A DNA stretch of 64,000 nt from Pseudoalteromonas sp. 0303. Lineage in GTDB: Bacteria > Pseudomonadota > Gammaproteobacteria > Enterobacterales > Alteromonadaceae. Below are positions 56,388 through 64,000 of the stretch, one piece after another. The DNA lies in assembly GCF_013349995.1 (NCBI RefSeq), contig NZ_JABVXF010000018.1:29071-93070 (forward strand), written 5' to 3'. Under the pieces are notes generated by a model, which saw only the letters and a program-made list of their open reading frames with translations, did not search any database and was not told where the DNA came from. The position numbers and the translations under genes were made by a program. Position 1 is the first letter of the stretch. Every line of letters starts with the position of its first letter.

Positions 56388-57739
56388 TACTGACCTCGAC
56401 CTGTCATTTTACGAATGGCATCTGCCATATCTTCACTTGGGGCAACGCCGTTATACTTTTCACGCCCCGCTTTTCTGTTAAGCAGTGTCACGGCAACCGA
56501 TTGTTTAGTAGATGCTCTTAATTCTGCATCTTGGCGAAGCAAGTCCATTTCTTCACCAAGCTCTGTGATCCGTGAAGTAATGATTTTCACCGCATCGGGG
56601 TTTTGCGCCACATGCGCTTCCTTTAGGCCAGACAGCATAATTCGACGAGCAGCTATCAAGCGCTCAACCATATCAACGGTCGCGACCTCTTCAGCTAAAC
56701 GTTCAACTAACGCGCCTTGATATAAAGATTCACTTTTTAAAGCTTCCATAACTTGTTGAGTTATTGCATAACCAGGTGCAGATATTTCTTTCAAAGTATC
56801 AGGGTCATAAACAGTGATAGGGGTATCAAGCAACACAAGCAGACGATCTTCAATACGCCTTTGCTCTTGTTCCATTTTTGCATAAACCCCAGTTCCAGGG
56901 GTTGTCTTTAACCGCTCACAATCAACACAAGTTCTAATTGTTGTTTCTCCAACAATATCAGTCACCCAGTCTGCGGCATCACCAGGGCTATCCCAGTATT
57001 TAACAAACCACGGCGCTCTATCGTTATCAGGGATGCTCGACCGACTTTTAACATCACGGTTTGCCAACAAATTAACACCCGCTTTTACTGTATCTGCAAC
57101 CGTATCAATTGGTGGCTGGTGTTTACCAGCAGCTTTATCGCCCCCAACCCATTTAACACCGCCATCACCTTTATCTTTATCAACGTTTTCCTCTACCTGA
57201 ACAACGTCATCTGATGCGGGATCTGAATCACCCCAATCTTCAAAGCCTGAGACTTCAACCCAGCTTCCAGGTGAACCACCCGTACCGTAGCCTTCGCGAA
57301 TCATTTTATCGGTCATTTCTTCACAGGAAGCGACAGAAGCATTAAACAATTCACTTGCTTCAAGCTTACCTTGCTGGATGAACTCATACAGTTGCGGGTC
57401 AGATCGCGCAATTTCCATCATCGGCCAATTCGATATAGCACCGGTCACACTCGCTAACAGGTCATCACCCAACTTTTCAAGTTGGCCGGTCACGCCATTG
57501 AGGATATTGGTAACAGACAGTGACATATCAAAATCACCGCACATTGGCGTTTTCCAACGGACCCCAGCACCTACAGGTATATTTCTATTTCGGCGTTGCT
57601 TTATTTTGGCTTTACCACCAATTTCAAACACCAGTCTAGGATCTAATTTATCCTCTGCCGCTGAAGCTTTTGAAACCACAGCCCCATTAGTTAAAAAGAA
57701 GGCTGCTACGGCCAATGCAATAACACTTTTTTTCATCAT
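56387..57739 (-). CDS. Conjugative transfer protein, PFL_4711 family (TraH-like)
   Basis: 450 aa with a signal peptide (MMKKSVIALAVAAFFLTNGA, then cleavage near ASA-AE). Length, periplasmic character, paired cysteines (TPMCGDFDMSLSV; TCVDCERL) and position match the PFL_4711 family of integrating conjugative elements, the MPF-G counterpart of TraH. It acts in pilus assembly in the periplasm. Start overlaps the preceding stop (TAATG). Confidence 0.82.
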   Translation of the reverse strand: MMKKSVIALAVAAFFLTNGAVVSKASAAEDKLDPRLVFEIGGKAKIKQRRNRNIPVGAGVRWKTPMCGDFDMSLSVTNILNGVTGQLEKLGDDLLASVTGAISNWPMMEIARSDPQLYEFIQQGKLEASELFNASVASCEEMTDKMIREGYGTGGSPGSWVEVSGFEDWGDSDPASDDVVQVEENVDKDKGDGGVKWVGGDKAAGKHQPPIDTVADTVKAGVNLLANRDVKSRSSIPDNDRAPWFVKYWDSPGDAADWVTDIVGETTIRTCVDCERLKTTPGTGVYAKMEQEQRRIEDRLLVLLDTPITVYDPDTLKEISAPGYAITQQVMEALKSESLYQGALVERLAEEVATVDMVERLIAARRIMLSGLKEAHVAQNPDAVKIITSRITELGEEMDLLRQDAELRASTKQSVAVTLLNRKAGREKYNGVAPSEDMADAIRKMTGRGQ

Positions 57740-58836
57740 TATCTTCCTGTTGAATCTGTATCAATGGAGAACAAGAACACCTGCCCTTTTTTTTCGCAGC
57801 ATGTGTAAGGCCTCCATAACTGCCAAGCGTAATTACCATCGTCTGAACGTCTGTGCTGATATCCGTCATAAACGTATTCAGTCATGTTCGGCATGCCGGT
57901 ATCAATTGTGCGGTCTTTCCGTGTAGAGTCTTCACCAAATATATGACATTGGCTTTCAGCTCTTGGATAGAGCATTTGCCATTTACCCTCTTTCGATGTC
58001 CACTCCTTCACTTGACCTGGAGGCCACCAACCATCCTTGCTATTCTTTTCACCAAGGAAGTTATATACATGAAGTGCGGAGCGGTCTGTAACTAAGTCAG
58101 CCGCTCGTTGAGCAAAGACAGCCGAAGCTTTATAGGTATCATTTTGCATCAGGCTACCAATGCGGGGATAGACGTTGCCAAACCGCCCTGTAAACAAAAA
58201 CGTTTCATTCTGCCCATCATTGCGCTCACCAACTTCACGCATACCTGGAACAAACGTGGCAAGTTTAAGGAATTCTGTATAAGGGAATTTCCAAGAGTAA
58301 TAATCGAGCGTAGACACATAGTAAGGCTGGAATGGCTGAACACCGCTTTCACAACCATAGTCGGTACTACCCAGCACTTCAGATATAGGTAACAAACCAG
58401 GACTACCAATGATGTCAACATGACGAGAAATGATTTTAGATGACTGTTTACGCTTATCCTTACCCTTATCTTTAGAGCGATCTTTAGCGGTTATGCGGTC
58501 AGCATTAGCCGGAGTGCTACCAGATTGCCCTAAAGATACAAGCTCAGAAACAAACGACATTTCACCCCACGGCGTTTCACCTGGCGTTTGATACACTTGC
58601 ACAATAGCATCGGGATTGTAGTGCTTAACCTTAATGCTTGTTTCCACACTACAGCTAGGCGGGAAAGGCCTACACTTCAACCAAAAACAAACACCTGTTG
58701 GTCGCCATGCAACACAACTAAATGAAAGGCTTTCCTGTATTATTTCAACGCTATTGATATCTGCTTTAGCAGGCAAAGGCTTGAATGAAAAAACAAGCAG
58801 CGCGGGGGCCATCATAGACAACAAACGCTTATTCAT
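57739..58836 (-). CDS. Conjugative transfer protein, PFL_4710 family (TraU-like)
   Basis: 365 aa from ATG 58836 (a GTG 9 bp upstream is less likely). Signal peptide, then a cysteine-rich periplasmic protein (SFSCVAWRPTGVCFWLKCRP; PFPPSCSVE; YTCCEKKGQV), the pattern of PFL_4710/TraU proteins involved in DNA transfer and pilus assembly. Many disulfides are expected, consistent with the thioredoxin-like neighbour. Confidence 0.84.
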   Translation of the reverse strand: MNKRLLSMMAPALLVFSFKPLPAKADINSVEIIQESLSFSCVAWRPTGVCFWLKCRPFPPSCSVETSIKVKHYNPDAIVQVYQTPGETPWGEMSFVSELVSLGQSGSTPANADRITAKDRSKDKGKDKRKQSSKIISRHVDIIGSPGLLPISEVLGSTDYGCESGVQPFQPYYVSTLDYYSWKFPYTEFLKLATFVPGMREVGERNDGQNETFLFTGRFGNVYPRIGSLMQNDTYKASAVFAQRAADLVTDRSALHVYNFLGEKNSKDGWWPPGQVKEWTSKEGKWQMLYPRAESQCHIFGEDSTRKDRTIDTGMPNMTEYVYDGYQHRRSDDGNYAWQLWRPYTCCEKKGQVFLFSIDTDSTGR

Positions 58837-59290
58837 GAGTGCCACCTTGCTTTTGATAAATTCGCAGGGCCTGATTCACATCAGTAGTTCCGTACACCAC
58901 ATAACGCTCATCAATGACTGTAGCAGGCAACTTATTCACCCCTAACCCATATGCTCTACCAACCCCCTGATAACCATCTACAATTGCTTGTATTTGTATT
59001 TTACCCTCTTCACTGTTTGCATACTGGCTCATGAAGGCAGCTGCATCGTCAAGGTTAGTAGGTAGCTTTTTACTGATTTCACCTTGCAGGCCAGCTGGCT
59101 TATCCAACTGATAATAAACGAGCTCTATTCCTGCCACTTCAACTTCAGAAACGTTACCGGCACTATAGTCATAGAAGACTTCGATTTTTTTAGGCCATGT
59201 ATCGGAGAAACCACCTTTAGGCTGCGTACTGGCAACCGCGCTGGATGACGCAAGCGCCAGAACAAATAAAACGTGCTTCGATAGGTACAA
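58829..59290 (-). CDS. Conjugative transfer protein, PFL_4709 family (TrbC/DsbC-like)
   Basis: 153 aa starting at TTG 59290 with GGGGTGT upstream, directly followed by a signal peptide. The C-terminal half has LPATVIDERYVVYGTTDVNQ, the conserved end of PFL_4709 proteins with a thioredoxin-like fold. First gene of the operon reading to the EAL gene. Two terminators and a palindrome site precede it. Confidence 0.82.
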   Translation of the reverse strand: MYLSKHVLFVLALASSSAVASTQPKGGFSDTWPKKIEVFYDYSAGNVSEVEVAGIELVYYQLDKPAGLQGEISKKLPTNLDDAAAFMSQYANSEEGKIQIQAIVDGYQGVGRAYGLGVNKLPATVIDERYVVYGTTDVNQALRIYQKQGGTHE

Positions 59291-59354
59291 AGGACACCCC
59301 CAAATATTTCTATAAGGGCATTGTCCAGTAATAAAAAAGGAAATGCTGAGAAAA

Positions 59355-59412
59355 ACCCCAGTGACTTTTACAGGGTTTTTTTAGACAAAGAAAAACCCGC
59401 ATAAAGCGGGCT
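59355..59412 (-). terminator. Two tandem terminators
   Basis: AAGCCCGC/GCGGGTTT-type stem (59394-59412) and AACCC...GGGTT stem with T-runs (about 59355-59379) separate the 59445 gene from the transfer operon. Confidence 0.7.
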
Positions 59413-59425
59413 TAACTTGAGCTTT

Positions 59426-59443
59426 AATTAGGCATGCCTAATT
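59426..59443. promoter_or_regulatory. 18-bp palindrome, site 11
   Basis: AATTAGGCATGCCTAATT upstream of the transfer operon, 136 bp before its first start codon; KorB-type repressors can act at such distance. Confidence 0.8.
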
Positions 59444-59444
59444 T

Positions 59445-59660
59445 CTAATAGTAAGTGTCGTACAACTCACCACGCGATTGTGCATCTTCCGCCTCTTGGC
59501 GAGTCATATGCTCACCATTGACGAACACGCCGCCGATACCGTCATCCAAACCGTCTAATTGGCGCTTATCTTCTGAAGTGTTGTCATCAGAGCCAATAAA
59601 AAAGCTAACCAAGAAGAACACTGCAACGGCCAGCACTCCTAAAAATCCTGCAATTCCCAT
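59445..59660 (-). CDS. Small membrane protein with QEAExAQSxGExYDTYY tail
   Basis: 71 aa from ATG 59660 after AAGGAGTGACATT; a longer reading to 59822 is an artefact. One transmembrane helix (about 4-24), then a cytoplasmic tail ending QEAEDAQSRGELYDTYY, shared with the 52149 protein. Probably linked to transfer by position. Confidence 0.7.
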   Translation of the reverse strand: MGIAGFLGVLAVAVFFLVSFFIGSDDNTSEDKRQLDGLDDGIGGVFVNGEHMTRQEAEDAQSRGELYDTYY

Positions 59661-59664
59661 AATG

Positions 59665-59964
59665 TCACTCCTTAGCTTTAAAGTTTTCCAAAGACTCAAT
59701 AATTTCGTTGTATCTTTGTTTAACCCAGCTTTTCTTGATTGGTCCCCAGGAATGGAGTTGATACCCGCCAGTCTTTCGCGAACCAACGTACTCAACCTCA
59801 ATCCCCATATCTCGTATACCATTAATATTAGTCTTAACTGTGTTTTTAGGCCAGTTAAGCAAGCCTACTATTTCGACTGTGGAGATTGGCCCTTGCTCAT
59901 CTATGATGTATGCAAGAATCAACCTCCTATAGTAAGCACTTTCAAATAGATTTTTTATTTGCAT
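59665..59964 (-). CDS. Winged-helix DNA-binding protein
   Basis: 99 aa from ATG 59964, overlapping the metalloprotease 3' end by 23 bp. A winged helix is visible (ISTVEIVGLLNWPKNTVKTN with a following GYQL wing). It is likely a transcriptional regulator, perhaps of the transfer or protease genes. Confidence 0.7.
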   Translation of the reverse strand: MQIKNLFESAYYRRLILAYIIDEQGPISTVEIVGLLNWPKNTVKTNINGIRDMGIEVEYVGSRKTGGYQLHSWGPIKKSWVKQRYNEIIESLENFKAKE

Positions 59965-61981
59965 TGAAACCACTGTTTCTGAATATCGCCATCAGACCCA
60001 ATAGTAACATAAACCCAAAACCTGTGCTGCCGCCACTCTTTTCGCTACCAGTGTCCCCACCAGTATCACCGCCAGAGCTGGCATTATCATTGTCAGTCAA
60101 TGTAATCGTAATGGTACTTATTGTAACCTCTACACCCGCACCCTCAAGGACAACATCAAATGAAGTATTACCAGCTTCATCATCAGAGTCATCCAGAATC
60201 TGAAGTGTTAGTGATTTTTCAGTTTCACCATCAGCGAATGTCAATTCTTGATCTAACGAAGTAAAGTCAGTACCAGCAACCGCACTACCAGCTACCGTGT
60301 AAACCCGAACAACAGCTGTTCCTTCAGAACCACCACTTCGAGTAACCGTAATCGTCACACTACCAGCAGCTTCAGAAACGCTAGTCGCTGACGCGCTTAA
60401 CGCAAATGTACCAGCATCAGGCTCTACCGTATCATCATTATCAAAGATATCGACATTCACGCTCTTGACATCGTACTCAGCAGTTTCGCTAGGACTATTA
60501 ATTTCAATAGTCAGACTTTCTTTCGTTTCTGCTTTTTGGTCATCAATAGTCACCAAAGTAACTGATTTTTCAACTTCACCTTCAGCAAATACAAGCTGTT
60601 CATTTAGAGCAACATAGTCAGACCCAGCAACTGCACTACCAGCTACCGCAGAGACATTAACAACCGCTTCACCAGTACCCCCAACGCGACTTACAACATA
60701 AAAACCTGAATCACCTTCATTCAACTCTGAAGGCCCAGCAACCGAGAACATGCCAGCTGTGCCAGTTTGAGCGCCATCAGCAACATTTACCGTTGCAGTA
60801 GCCACATCACCAACACTCAACTTATAAGCATATTTCATTGTTACTGAAAAAGACTCAGTGCTTTCGCTCTCACTGTCTTTTACCATTGGGTAGACCACTT
60901 CAGCAGTGGCCGCACCCGCTTCAAATTCTGCCAGTACATAAGCATCTACGAAATCAACACCCCATTCCGCAGTATCACTTTCAGCAAATAATTTAACCGA
61001 TGCAGCTTGCGATAAGTCACCATCACGTTGCAATGTGATCACCACGCCATCTTCTTCATTGCCTGAAAAAGCAGTCTCAGCAAACGATACGACTCCCAAC
61101 GCCTCAACACCTGCACGGCGCTGAGTAGTTGCCACAAAGTTTTCTTCCAGAACGCGAGCATTGTTAGCTGTATCTTCATTACCACAAACCTCACCACCGC
61201 TAGATAAGTCAGGCGAAGAATAATGATGCAGCGTTTTAGCAGCTGGCGAAGCCGAATACATGATTGTGTAATTACCACCACACATCGTTGCTCTCGCGTA
61301 TTCTGGACCCACATACGCCTTAGCTTCTTCGTGGTTCATACCGATATTATGACCAACTTCGTGTGCAAACGTAGTGTATTGCTCAGGCGCAACATCATTG
61401 TCAAGCATGCTTGAATACTCACCGCCTATACCGGCAAGGCCTAACACTGTATCTTCAGGGCGTTGCTCACGAACATATACAACCAGATCGCCTTTCCATT
61501 TTTCCTGATAAGCCGTGTACTCAGGGCTTCCTTCATTCAATGCCGCCAGTGAGAAAAGGTAGTCAGCACCGTCTTGAACGATATTGCCATCACCATCAAC
61601 AACATCTTGATAAGGAACATCATCTGACACCGATTCAACTGCGATGACATCAGACACAGACAGGCGGTAATTCAGACCGTGCGCGGCATAACTTTCGTTA
61701 GCGGTCGCAACCCAAGCTTCAATTCGCTTGTGCGCCTCGTATGCACCATATTTTGCGAAATAAGAAGGCTGATAGAACACAACAACATCAGCCACAGCAG
61801 CATTTCCAACAGCGGTCGTAGATGATACTGAATAACTTTGAACTGTGCTTTTTGTTGCCACCTTTGGCAAATATTGAACCGGACTTTCATTAACATGAAG
61901 CCCACGAATATCAGCGCCTGTTCCCGCCGTTGCAGAAGCAGCCATTACCGACAAACATACTGTGCTGATTAGTTTTTTCAT
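59942..61981 (-). CDS. Secreted reprolysin-like metalloprotease with Calx-beta repeats
   Basis: 679 aa. Signal peptide (1-20). Metzincin catalytic domain (about 60-290) with zinc motif HEVGHNIGMNH (207-217) and Met-turn MYS. Three Calx-beta-like domains follow (each with GTD/GSDYV and ETEKSLTL-type segments, about 290-640). The C-terminus SEKSGGSTGFGFMLLLGLMA with basic tail resembles a GlyGly-CTERM sorting signal for rhombosortase and surface delivery. Unusual cargo beside a T4SS; it could act on recipient or eukaryotic surfaces. Confidence 0.85.
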   Translation of the reverse strand: MKKLISTVCLSVMAASATAGTGADIRGLHVNESPVQYLPKVATKSTVQSYSVSSTTAVGNAAVADVVVFYQPSYFAKYGAYEAHKRIEAWVATANESYAAHGLNYRLSVSDVIAVESVSDDVPYQDVVDGDGNIVQDGADYLFSLAALNEGSPEYTAYQEKWKGDLVVYVREQRPEDTVLGLAGIGGEYSSMLDNDVAPEQYTTFAHEVGHNIGMNHEEAKAYVGPEYARATMCGGNYTIMYSASPAAKTLHHYSSPDLSSGGEVCGNEDTANNARVLEENFVATTQRRAGVEALGVVSFAETAFSGNEEDGVVITLQRDGDLSQAASVKLFAESDTAEWGVDFVDAYVLAEFEAGAATAEVVYPMVKDSESESTESFSVTMKYAYKLSVGDVATATVNVADGAQTGTAGMFSVAGPSELNEGDSGFYVVSRVGGTGEAVVNVSAVAGSAVAGSDYVALNEQLVFAEGEVEKSVTLVTIDDQKAETKESLTIEINSPSETAEYDVKSVNVDIFDNDDTVEPDAGTFALSASATSVSEAAGSVTITVTRSGGSEGTAVVRVYTVAGSAVAGTDFTSLDQELTFADGETEKSLTLQILDDSDDEAGNTSFDVVLEGAGVEVTISTITITLTDNDNASSGGDTGGDTGSEKSGGSTGFGFMLLLGLMAIFRNSGFNANKKSI

Positions 61982-62012
61982 TACGAATTCCCAAAATTAA
62001 AGCTCCCTTAGA

Positions 62013-62031
62013 CTATACCGCTGCGGTATAG
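62013..62031. promoter_or_regulatory. Palindrome before the metalloprotease gene
   Basis: CTATACCGC-T-GCGGTATAG, a perfect 9-bp inverted repeat between the 62032 stop and the protease start. No T-run, so an operator or RNA hairpin is more likely than a terminator. Confidence 0.55.
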
Positions 62032-62292
62032 TTACGTCAAGGCTATTATTAGTTTTTTATATTCATTTTCTGATTTACCTGGTAACAACTCAGGTAAAAC
62101 GATATCCATCATATAACGTCGAACATCAGTGGGAATGCGCTCTAGCGTGTACCCACGACCCTCCATTTTGGAGGGCCAGCTTTCGGTATATTTTGTGCCA
62201 CAGTGGTTGTTTAATTCCTCTATGGCCGCTTTTTGTGTTTTTGTCTTTTTCTCAATTTCCAGCCATTGCAGGAAAAGGCCTTTTTCATTCAT
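62032..62292 (-). CDS. Hypothetical small protein
   Basis: 86 aa, basic, helical (EIEKKTKTQKAAIEELNNHC). The ATG lies just after the adhesin stop. It could be a small DNA-binding protein using the adjacent palindrome; that is a guess. Confidence 0.6.
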   Translation of the reverse strand: MNEKGLFLQWLEIEKKTKTQKAAIEELNNHCGTKYTESWPSKMEGRGYTLERIPTDVRRYMMDIVLPELLPGKSENEYKKLIIALT

Positions 62293-62298
62293 AATTTT

Positions 62299-64000
62299 TT
62301 ACTCAAGAGTGTGGAATCTAACAGTCACGCTAAAGGCTCTTGTTTCACCAGTAGGCTTATGACGTACTGAAACGGCAGCCGAATAATTTTGGTCGCCAGT
62401 GCGAGGTCTGAAATCGAACTTACACGAATATGAAGTGCCGGTACAATCTCCGGACCAGGTAATATCCCAATCAGATAGCGTGTTAAACTGAAAATGCTCT
62501 CGACCTAAATACTCACCCACACTTAGAAGCGCAGTATAAGTATTATCAGGCCAACCATTAGCCATACACGAATTTTGTTTAGCTGTATCAAATGCAGCAG
62601 TATCAACAAAACAACCAGCTACAACGTTTCTGAATGGATCATTTGGCGTTGTATTTGTGTAAGAGACATTCACACTGTCTGAAGCCGTGCGACTTGTATA
62701 ATGGCTATTAGTCACGATCAACTGAATGCTACCAGAGGCGCTTTCTTGTGGCCCTAACGAACTTGATACTCTGCATGATGGAGAAGCACTACCGCCTTTG
62801 GCAATAGTACCACCACTACATCCGGAAAAGCTCAGCCCACTCCCCGATGTCACCCAGCTATAAGAACAGCCCTGCCTACATCCCGAAATTGAACCAGTAG
62901 CAGTGCCAGAAAAGCTTGAACGTGCCGCAGCCGAATTACACGAAGAACAAGTTAGATTCACGCTAGGCGTTTGCGGAATGCAGTATTTAGTGACATCTAC
63001 GCAGTTATCCAGCTTACTTCTTTGCTCAGTAATCAAAAGGTGATTGTTATTAACAGAGCTTTGAGAAGTGTAAAAGTCATTATTACTGGTGAATGAACCG
63101 CCATTAAATTGATTTGCTGTGACAGTGTTATAGTTCGCGCTTGTACCGCTTACGCTGGCAATGTTCCCCGAATTAATGTTAGCTGTAGTGACGTTAATAC
63201 CTGAAGCGCTAAGCGCCCCCAGCACGGTCAGTTTTGATGCAGACGCATTACCTACAGACGAACTGTTAGATTCAATAATGTTAGTCTGAAGGCTATTATT
63301 CACCGTCAGGTTTGATGCAGATACAGACCCCACAGAAGCATCGCCAGAAACGCTACCAGAACCAACCTCAACATCAACTGAAGTAAACTCATTAGCACTA
63401 ACATCAATACTATCAACATTAGCCAAGTTAGCATTAGCAGCCGTTAAATCAGTCACATCAGCTGAACCCGCTGTCAACTCTGTTATATTTGCCTTATTCG
63501 ATGACAAATTACCAACTGAAGCAGTATCAGCATTAAACGAAACAACCCTAAGCGTATCCACTGTACCACTGTTATAGTCCAGCGTATTACCCGATAATGT
63601 CGTGATTGCTCCGTTACCATAGGTCAGCTGATCACCATTCAGGGTATCCACCGTGCCGCTGTTATAGTCCAGTGCATTACCCGATAATGTCGTGATTGTT
63701 CCGTTACCATAGGTCAGCTGATCACCACTTAGCGTATCCACCGTGCCGCTGTTATAGTCCAGCGTGTTACCCGATAATGCCGTGATTGTTCCCTTACCAT
63801 AGGTCAGTTGATTACCGCTCAGGGTGTCCACCGTGCCGCTGTTATAGTCCAACGTGTTACCACTCAAGGTATCCACCGTGCCGCTGTTATAGTCCAACGT
63901 GTTACCACTCAAGCTGTCCACCGTGCCGCTGTTATAGTCCAGCGTGTTACCCGATAATGCCGTGATTGTTCCGTTACCATAGGTCAGCTGATCACCACTC
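62299..64000 (-). CDS. Repeat-rich adhesin-like protein (5' end outside window)
   Basis: At least 567 aa; the frame stays open to the window edge, so the true start is beyond 64000. The N-terminal visible part is alternating 15-residue repeats, LSGNTLDYNSGTVDT and LSGDQLTYGNGTITT, followed by degenerate TANANLANVD-type repeats, suggesting a beta-helix stalk. Middle cysteine pairs (CSSC, CRQGC) and a C-terminal globular domain (about the last 110 residues) follow. It may be a pilus-tip or surface adhesin for mating. Confidence 0.75.
   Translation of the reverse strand, partial: SGDQLTYGNGTITALSGNTLDYNSGTVDSLSGNTLDYNSGTVDTLSGNTLDYNSGTVDTLSGNQLTYGKGTITALSGNTLDYNSGTVDTLSGDQLTYGNGTITTLSGNALDYNSGTVDTLNGDQLTYGNGAITTLSGNTLDYNSGTVDTLRVVSFNADTASVGNLSSNKANITELTAGSADVTDLTAANANLANVDSIDVSANEFTSVDVEVGSGSVSGDASVGSVSASNLTVNNSLQTNIIESNSSSVGNASASKLTVLGALSASGINVTTANINSGNIASVSGTSANYNTVTANQFNGGSFTSNNDFYTSQSSVNNNHLLITEQRSKLDNCVDVTKYCIPQTPSVNLTCSSCNSAAARSSFSGTATGSISGCRQGCSYSWVTSGSGLSFSGCSGGTIAKGGSASPSCRVSSSLGPQESASGSIQLIVTNSHYTSRTASDSVNVSYTNTTPNDPFRNVVAGCFVDTAAFDTAKQNSCMANGWPDNTYTALLSVGEYLGREHFQFNTLSDWDITWSGDCTGTSYSCKFDFRPRTGDQNYSAAVSVRHKPTGETRAFSVTVRFHTLE
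63545..64000. repeat. 90-bp tandem coding repeats
   Basis: Two 45-bp units (LDYNSGT and LTYGNGT types) alternate at least five times with near-identical DNA, with some LDYNSGT units adjacent. Recent expansion is likely; the array continues past the window. Confidence 0.85.

Noticed and set aside
63545..64000. Shufflon at the adhesin gene
   Set aside because: Repeats are direct and in frame, with no inverted recombination sites or alternative C-termini; neither tyrosine recombinase is adjacent.

Overview
The window looks like part of a large, low-GC conjugative plasmid (or plasmid-like integrative element) of a marine-type gammaproteobacterium. The host type is inferred from AT-rich codon use, a MPF-G type transfer system and a GlyGly-CTERM-like secreted protease; the species cannot be named from the sequence. 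No rRNA, tRNA, CRISPR array or complete insertion sequence is visible. Nearly all genes lie on the minus strand.

Layout. 0-7 kb is a maintenance block: ParA, a KorB-like ParB, a KfrA-like coiled-coil protein, an orphan adenine methylase and a ColE2-type Rep/primase. Rep is preceded by a short leader ORF, a small overlapping ORF and a candidate antisense RNA. 7-31 kb and 47-53 kb are long runs of small, mostly one-gene units: C5 methyltransferase, J-domain protein, two PP-loop (DndC/PAPS-reductase-like) proteins, a DndB-like DGQHR protein, a TGT/DpdA-like protein, an N6-methylase-like protein, SSB and many unknowns. A group of small membrane proteins and a VapBC pair (25-27.6 kb) interrupts them. 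31-36 kb holds a tyrosine recombinase, a nucleotidyltransferase, a zinc-ribbon protein and an HTH/GNAT pair. 36-44 kb holds a P-loop ATPase, a DUF2786 protein, a TOPRIM primase-like protein and a protein built of HTH-like repeats. 44.4-45 kb is a gene-free, highly structured oriT-like region before a TraK-like gene and a second tyrosine recombinase. 53.6-59.3 kb is a transfer operon (PFL_4709, PFL_4710, PFL_4711, TraG-N families) ending in an EAL-domain phosphodiesterase. 59.4-64 kb holds a Calx-beta metalloprotease and a repeat-rich adhesin-like protein that runs off the window.

The main signal is regulatory. At least 27 genes on both strands carry the same compact 5' leader: extended -10 promoter, a start-proximal hairpin (usually GGCC-NNN-GGCC), a second hairpin (AGGCGCU-loop-AGC-U-GCCU with a conserved bulged U), an ACGU box and a GAGG Shine-Dalgarno 7-8 nt before the ATG, usually after the previous gene's terminator. 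Both hairpins show compensatory changes; the 43184 gene has different stem sequence in both but keeps the fold and the bulge. Backbone genes (par, rep, T4SS, integrases, vapBC) lack it. The leader defines a regulon of mostly unknown genes that also holds SSB and nucleic-acid-modification genes, the kind of content seen in leading regions of conjugative plasmids.

Other dispersed control elements are an 18-bp palindrome AATTAGGCATGCCTAATT at eleven places (probable operator of the KorB-like ParB), a CATAG-N10-CTATG operator at five loci, a TGTCTAGTATC operator shared by a C-protein-like regulator and the C5-methyltransferase/J-domain intergenic region, and two iteron-like repeat arrays (12.2-12.6 and 20.3-20.7 kb) with no adjacent rep gene.
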